Below the pieces are notes generated by a model that saw only the letters and a list, made by a program, of their open reading frames with translations, was not told the origin of the DNA and ran no database searches. A program made the position numbers and the translations under genes. Source: Candidatus Kapaibacterium sp. (GTDB lineage: Bacteria > Bacteroidota > Ignavibacteria > Kapaibacteriales > UBA961). From it: a stretch of DNA of 20,696 nucleotides. Below are positions 18,001-20,696 of the stretch, in pieces. Numbering within the stretch: position 1 is the stretch's first letter; each line of letters starts with the position of its first letter. The stretch covers positions 1-20,696 of the forward strand of contig JALRFC010000008.1 of the NCBI GenBank assembly GCA_023253875.1, given 5' to 3'.

Positions 18001-18261
18001 TCGAGAAAAACTTCGTATCTCAATTGTTCCTGAAATATTACTCGATGCCTGCTCAATTGGAAATGTGATGAGTCTTTCAATATCAGTAGCACCAAATGAA
18101 GGCGCAACTGTAATAATTTGCACCTGATTATTGGTGATGTCCGGTACGGCATCAATGGGGAGTTTTGTTGTTTCATAAGCGCCAAACACTATCAATGCAA
18201 TAGTGCCCAATGCTATGATGAGTTTATTCCGAATGGAAAACTCAATGATGGCATTCAACAT
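15097..18261 (-). CDS. czcA: Heavy-metal efflux RND pump, divalent-cation type (CzcA family)
   Basis: This inner-membrane, proton-driven exporter moves metal ions toward the outside through czcC and czcB. The 1054-residue length and the whole sequence fit the HME-RND group: N-terminal helix, large periplasmic loops (about 35-340 and 560-860), and twelve membrane segments. In the fourth helix region, SLGALDFGLIVDGAVIIVEA (397-416) holds Asp401, Asp407 and Glu414. These match the CzcA residues Asp402, Asp408 and Glu415 required for transport. At the place of the copper/silver pump methionines the sequence reads GDFAVETRL and MRFNELMTGARQDV. The CusA-type Met triad is absent. Zn, Co, Cd or Ni export is therefore more likely than Cu/Ag. 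GGATG lies about 10 bp before the ATG. A TATAAT on the minus strand between this gene and the preceding His-rich gene could be an internal promoter. Confidence 0.93.
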   Translation of the reverse strand: MLNAIIEFSIRNKLIIALGTIALIVFGAYETTKLPIDAVPDITNNQVQIITVAPSFGATDIERLITFPIEQASSNISGTIEIRSFSRFGLSLVTIVFDDNTDIYWARQQVSERLQKVKDIIPKGIGMPEMGPITTGLGEIYQYVVRAKKGYEKKYDVTELRTIQDWYVRRQLLGVQGVAEVSSFGGKVKQYEISINPSQLHALNLGIDDVFTALEQNNQNTGGAYIEKGPTLLFIRSEGLIGSVDDIENVVIKNTSEGIPILLRDVATVSMGHAIRYGAMCYNDEGEVAGAVVMMIKGGNSSEVINNIKYEIEQIQKTLPEGVIIEPFLDRTKMVNNAISTVSTNLLEGALIVIFILVLFLGNFRAGFLVASMIPLSMLFAIIMMNLFGVSGNLMSLGALDFGLIVDGAVIIVEAVMHQLSHGKRFRGLRITQKEMDEQVGISAKKMMNSAVFGQFIILIVYVPILSLQGIEGKMFTPMAQTVAFALLGAFLLSLTYIPMMSSLLINKQIADAPSRSDIIMGKIERVYQRYLAILLKMPRKILTLVIGMFVVSIITLFSMGGEFIPALEEGDFAVETRLLTGSNVSASIEYTQKAARIIKQQFPDIEKIVTKIGSGEIPNDPMPIEAADLMIIMKDKKEWTSASTFPEMAEKMSNALKQLPGVTFGFQYPVQMRFNELMTGARQDVVCKIFGEHLDTLERYAKQLGGIIGTIEGATDLFIEPVNGMPQIIINYNRDIIAQYGLTIAQVNMIINSAFAGYTAGTVYEGEKRFDLVIRMHKPERKSMDDILNLLIPLGNGNQIPLHQLARIESINGPNQIQRENTKRRIVIGFNVRGRDVQSIVEELQKKVDTDIRFVPGYSITYGGAFENLNDAKARLAIAVPIALILIFILLYFSFSSVKLSLLIYSAIPLSAIGGVLFLALRGMPFSISAGIGFIALFGVAVLNGIVLVAEFVRLKESGMKNVMRIVLMGTKIRLRPVLMTACVASLGFLPMALSNGSGAEVQRPLATVVIGGLFSATLLTLFVLPMVYILFESTGSWKNEIRYALSLGRGQQ

Positions 18262-18298
18262 GAATAAACATCCAAAATGTGAACAATGCTATTATAGA

Positions 18299-18688
18299 TT
18301 ATGCATGTTCATGTTTTGGAGGTTGCCAAATTGAAGGAGTAAAATGTGAATACTCAGATTCTTCATCAGCTATCATGAATGCAGATCGCTGTGAATGAAT
18401 GATGATATCAAAGGGATTATTGGCTTGCTGTATAGATAAGAATTGCACCGTTTGCAAGGATTGATGCATATCCTTGAAGGGTAATCGCATGTCCTTTTCT
18501 TGATCATGATCATTATCATCATGACTCGCATAATGCATCATCAGAAAATCAACAAAGGACAAATCTCCGGAGTCTGCTTTATGCTCAAGATAATGAGAAG
18601 TCAAGGCAGGCAATTTCATAAACTGAATCGCATCAGTCGCTGAAATCGTGATACAGAGTAATAGTACTATTGGTATGATTCTTCTCAT
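18299..18688 (-). CDS. Small His/Asp-rich exported protein, probable periplasmic metal-binding partner of the pump
   Basis: The 129-residue product has a signal peptide (MRRIIPIVLLLCITISATDA). A mature part follows with SFVDFLMMHYASHDDNDHDQ, a cluster of four His and five Asp around residues 52-61, followed by DMRLPFKDMHQ. It ends in a C-terminal SIWQPPKHEHA. Small proteins with this signal peptide - acidic/His cluster - LPFK - WQPPK layout are found beside metal RND pump genes in Bacteroidota. I know the type but cannot name a defined family. Metal sensing or chaperoning in the periplasm is inferred. It starts 37 bp ahead of the pump gene and is flanked upstream by a perfect inverted repeat that includes its start codon. 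There is no convincing ribosome-binding site within the normal distance. Confidence 0.75.
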   Translation of the reverse strand: MRRIIPIVLLLCITISATDAIQFMKLPALTSHYLEHKADSGDLSFVDFLMMHYASHDDNDHDQEKDMRLPFKDMHQSLQTVQFLSIQQANNPFDIIIHSQRSAFMIADEESEYSHFTPSIWQPPKHEHA

Positions 18689-18729
18689 GTCACGATATTA
18701 TGGAATTTCCTGCAATCGTGACATGAGAA
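18682..18729 (-). repeat. 15-bp perfect inverted repeat spanning the His-rich gene start
   Basis: TTCTCATGTCACGAT (18682-18696) and its exact reverse complement (18715-18729) are separated by 18 nt that themselves contain GGAA-T-TTCC. The left arm contains the start codon of the His-rich gene. In the mRNA this would form a stem hiding that codon. No T run follows, so it is not an ordinary terminator. On the minus strand the other arm opens a nine-codon frame, M-S-R-L-Q-E-I-P-stop (18724 to 18698), starting 11 nt after the stop of the outer-membrane gene. Confidence 0.85.
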
Positions 18730-18735
18730 TTATCA

Positions 18736-19854
18736 TTACATCGCATGGTCTTTGCCACCAAATCTCCATGAGAAGCCAAGATTGATGACATAATCAGCAA
18801 ATGCCGCATCGCCATTGGTGAATGTTCCCGTGACTCTTGTCTTTTCGAGATCATCATAACTTTGTACGCGATTGCGATAGACAGCCAAGGGCATGCTGAA
18901 GAATACAGACATGGAATTGAATGCATAAGAAATGCCGGGTTCGACTGAAACAGCATAGCCGGGTCTTCTGAATCCACGACTTCCACCAAATGCATCATGT
19001 GATGGCACACCTTCAATGCGACCGCCTACATATCCACTCACACCAAATGGTGCATTGTAAAAAGCACCAATTCGAGCGCCATATTGATCGGGAACAGAAT
19101 ATTCCAAAATATTGCCAAAGGCATCTTTTCTTAATGTTGGAATGCCATTTGTTTCACGTGGATTGAACATATAAAATGCATTCATCGCAATTGCAATCTC
19201 ATGAGATATCGGATGATATCCTTGCATGTCTATGGAAACTCCTGTTCCACCATCTCCCAATTGAATGGATTGATCCACGAATTGAAACATATTCGTATCG
19301 CGCTTCGGACCTTGATTATAGAACAAATCTTGACAATCAAATTGTCCTGTCGGAAGCTTCACGCCAAGACCAATCGCATAATTGAAATCATGTTCAAATG
19401 GCTCGAATAACCAATATCCTATACCAAAACGAAAATCTGACAATCCTGAAGATGCGGTGGAATGTCTTTGTCCAAGACCACTCGGTGGATTTCCGCCATG
19501 CTCATACATCGATGAACGATTATGATGCATATATGGCAATGTTGCAGTAGCATAGAGTTGGTCTGTTATGCCATAATTGAGAGTGATATCCACAAAGCTT
19601 GACCAATTCCATACTTCTGTACCATTGGCAACTCTTTCGGGTTCTTCATGATCGCCACGGAAATGTCTGAATGATTCGAAATATCGATATCCCGTCACGA
19701 AATTCCACTCGCCGGGCGACAAATTGATTCCCATGCCCATGCCCGTTCCACCACCGCATGAGCTCATGCCACGCGTGGCCACACATCCCTGCGCTTGGAG
19801 ATCGATATGCATAATTGCAACAAGTGCAATGCACATATGTATGATAGTTTTCAT
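18736..19854 (-). CDS. Outer-membrane beta-barrel protein of the metal operon
   Basis: The 372-residue product starts with a signal peptide (cleavage near AQG, residue 22). A short conserved-looking Cys/Gly segment follows, GCVATRGMSSCGGG (23-36), with Cys24 and Cys33 placed to form a disulfide or bind metal. The rest alternates polar and aromatic residues in amphipathic strands with Gly/Asp/Asn turns: WNFVTGYRYFESFRHF, SFVDITLNYGITDQLYATAT, FRFGIGYWLFEP, YAIGLGVKLPTGQF, and a last strand FADYVINLGFSWRFG. This suits a porin-like barrel. Loops are rich in His and Met (YMHHNRSSMYEHGG, and KDHAM at the end). Related proteins are often annotated as transporters of the phenol-degradation MetA type; I am not sure. 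AAGGT lies before the start, and the gene follows its upstream neighbour by 12 bp. Confidence 0.75.
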   Translation of the reverse strand: MKTIIHMCIALVAIMHIDLQAQGCVATRGMSSCGGGTGMGMGINLSPGEWNFVTGYRYFESFRHFRGDHEEPERVANGTEVWNWSSFVDITLNYGITDQLYATATLPYMHHNRSSMYEHGGNPPSGLGQRHSTASSGLSDFRFGIGYWLFEPFEHDFNYAIGLGVKLPTGQFDCQDLFYNQGPKRDTNMFQFVDQSIQLGDGGTGVSIDMQGYHPISHEIAIAMNAFYMFNPRETNGIPTLRKDAFGNILEYSVPDQYGARIGAFYNAPFGVSGYVGGRIEGVPSHDAFGGSRGFRRPGYAVSVEPGISYAFNSMSVFFSMPLAVYRNRVQSYDDLEKTRVTGTFTNGDAAFADYVINLGFSWRFGGKDHAM

Positions 19855-19866
19855 TGTATTTATACC

Positions 19867-20696
19867 TTATTGGATGACTATTGAACAACGATACATAGCA
19901 CCATTGATGCCAATTAACCGAATCTGATAGATGCCGGTTCCAATTCCTGAACAATCAATCATGATATCATTTTGAGTGAATTGGCCTGTAAAATTACGAA
20001 CTATTCTGCCTCTTGCATCAATGATTTCAATGTTGTCAATATTCACACCTGAAATCGGAATTGTCACCATACCGGACGTTGGATTCGGATAAATAGACAA
20101 TGCATCCATGCCTTCTGTCACGGAACTTGGCAATGGTGGAATGCAACCTTGTGCATAGAATTCAGCGACTGTGGTCCAAGGCTTGCCATTCACTTCAGAT
20201 AATGATCGAAACTTCACATAGCGTGCAGTGATTCCGGCTGTATCCAATGTCAACCACTGAATCGCGCTACTATTATCAAATGTCGCAGGATAGGGCTTGC
20301 CCCAATTTGATGTATCATTCGTGAAATAGAATTCGGCTTCCTTCACACGACCATTCACGCCATTTGCTCTTCCTTGATAGGCGAACTTGAAGACCTTATA
20401 CTCAAAACCGAAATCAATTTGCATTTCATGTGGAATGGTATCATTTCCTGTGCTCCATCTGGTATGCCAAATTGTATTTGGATCATCATCGATCGCCATG
20501 ATGGCAAGTCCGGGATCATTTACTTCCTGACTATTGAATTTCATGATGCGCCAATCAGCTTTGGGAAGTAATCCCGGATTATCACATGTCTCAATCGAAG
20601 GACAAGGTCTGACTGTGACAGGTACTATGGATGAAGTATATGTCTTACCTTCTTGTTCCAGAATCAACGAAACAGAATACGTTCCTTTTGCTCCAT
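19867..20696 (-). CDS. T9SS-exported protein with F5/8 type C (discoidin-like) domain, C-terminal part
   Basis: The frame is open to the right window edge, so the N terminus is missing and at least 276 residues are present. The first visible part (GAKGTYSVSLILEQEGKTYT) looks like the last strands of a PKD/Ig-like domain. Then comes a discoidin/F5-8C type domain of about 150 residues, starting WRIMKFNSQEVNDPGLAIMA and continuing IDDDPNTIWHTRWSTG, MQIDFGFEYKVFKFAYQGR, and finishing ARYVKFRSLSEVNG...AEFYAQG. Such domains bind sugars or other surface ligands, often with Ca2+. Last is a T9SS type A sorting domain with SIYPNPTSGMVTIPISG, IEIIDARGRIVRNF and GTGIYQIRLIG. The protein is expected to be exported and surface attached. 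It lies 12 bp upstream of the outer-membrane protein gene of the metal operon, which suggests co-transcription. Confidence 0.85.
   Translation of the reverse strand, partial: GAKGTYSVSLILEQEGKTYTSSIVPVTVRPCPSIETCDNPGLLPKADWRIMKFNSQEVNDPGLAIMAIDDDPNTIWHTRWSTGNDTIPHEMQIDFGFEYKVFKFAYQGRANGVNGRVKEAEFYFTNDTSNWGKPYPATFDNSSAIQWLTLDTAGITARYVKFRSLSEVNGKPWTTVAEFYAQGCIPPLPSSVTEGMDALSIYPNPTSGMVTIPISGVNIDNIEIIDARGRIVRNFTGQFTQNDIMIDCSGIGTGIYQIRLIGINGAMYRCSIVIQ

Noticed and set aside
18285..18290. TATAAT on the minus strand between the His-rich gene and czcA
   Set aside because: No matching -35 box was found and the site lies in a 37-bp gap inside an apparent operon, so it is noted only as a possible internal promoter.
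18690..19016. 108-codon minus-strand ORF inside the barrel gene and across the inverted repeat
   Set aside because: It lies in another frame of the well-supported barrel protein and has low-complexity, non-protein-like composition.
1..20696. CRISPR arrays, tRNA genes, insertion sequences, toxin-antitoxin pairs
   Set aside because: No regularly spaced repeats, cloverleaf-like segments, transposase motifs or typical toxin/antitoxin pairs were recognised on either strand by eye.

Overview
The window comes from a member of the Bacteroidota/FCB lineage. It carries type IX secretion (T9SS) type A C-terminal sorting domains, a tripartite heavy-metal RND pump in the A-C-B gene order common in that group, and Bacteroidota-style secreted proteins. 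The DNA is AT-rich. Most convincing starts are preceded by a purine-rich AAGGAT/AGGAT ribosome-binding site, which fits a basal FCB lineage (Kapabacteria/Ignavibacteria/Chlorobi side) better than a classical Bacteroidetes genome. That placement is an inference. No rRNA, tRNA, CRISPR array, transposase or phage module was seen, and no stretch longer than about 170 bp lacks a gene.

Left part (1-4135): the 5' end of a SulP-family anion permease (minus strand) and a small one-helix membrane protein (minus strand). These are followed by a plus-strand operon for the proton-pumping nicotinamide nucleotide transhydrogenase in its three-subunit form (pntAA, pntAB, pntB), with a small membrane protein just behind it. 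The proton-channel residues look like the Thermus/Rhodospirillum arrangement (Asn in PntB, His in PntAB) rather than the E. coli one.

Middle part (4232-7425): secreted proteins. A kelch-like propeller protein (plus) runs tail to tail, with no spacer, into a small secreted protein (minus). Then comes a plus-strand pair, a short T9SS cargo protein and a larger secreted protein, closed by a strong intrinsic terminator. Next (7424-11921, minus) are a giant AddA/RecB-like helicase-nuclease and a Mip/FkpA-like FKBP peptidyl-prolyl isomerase lipoprotein, separated by a strong terminator.

Right part (11997-20696, minus): a tightly packed, probably co-transcribed block. In transcription order it holds a T9SS-exported F5/8 type C (discoidin-like) protein (cut by the window edge), an outer-membrane beta-barrel protein, a small His/Asp-rich periplasmic protein, CzcA-type RND pump, TolC-type outer-membrane factor, CzcB-type adaptor, and a probable glycosyltransferase. 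The pump has the Asp/Asp/Glu set of the divalent-cation CzcA group and lacks the Met triad of Cu/Ag pumps, so Zn/Co/Cd/Ni export is the likely job. A perfect 15-bp inverted repeat surrounds the start codon of the His-rich gene and encloses a tiny leader ORF. It is the most intriguing regulatory structure in the window. I did not find clear evidence of a wholly new defence or mobile system.
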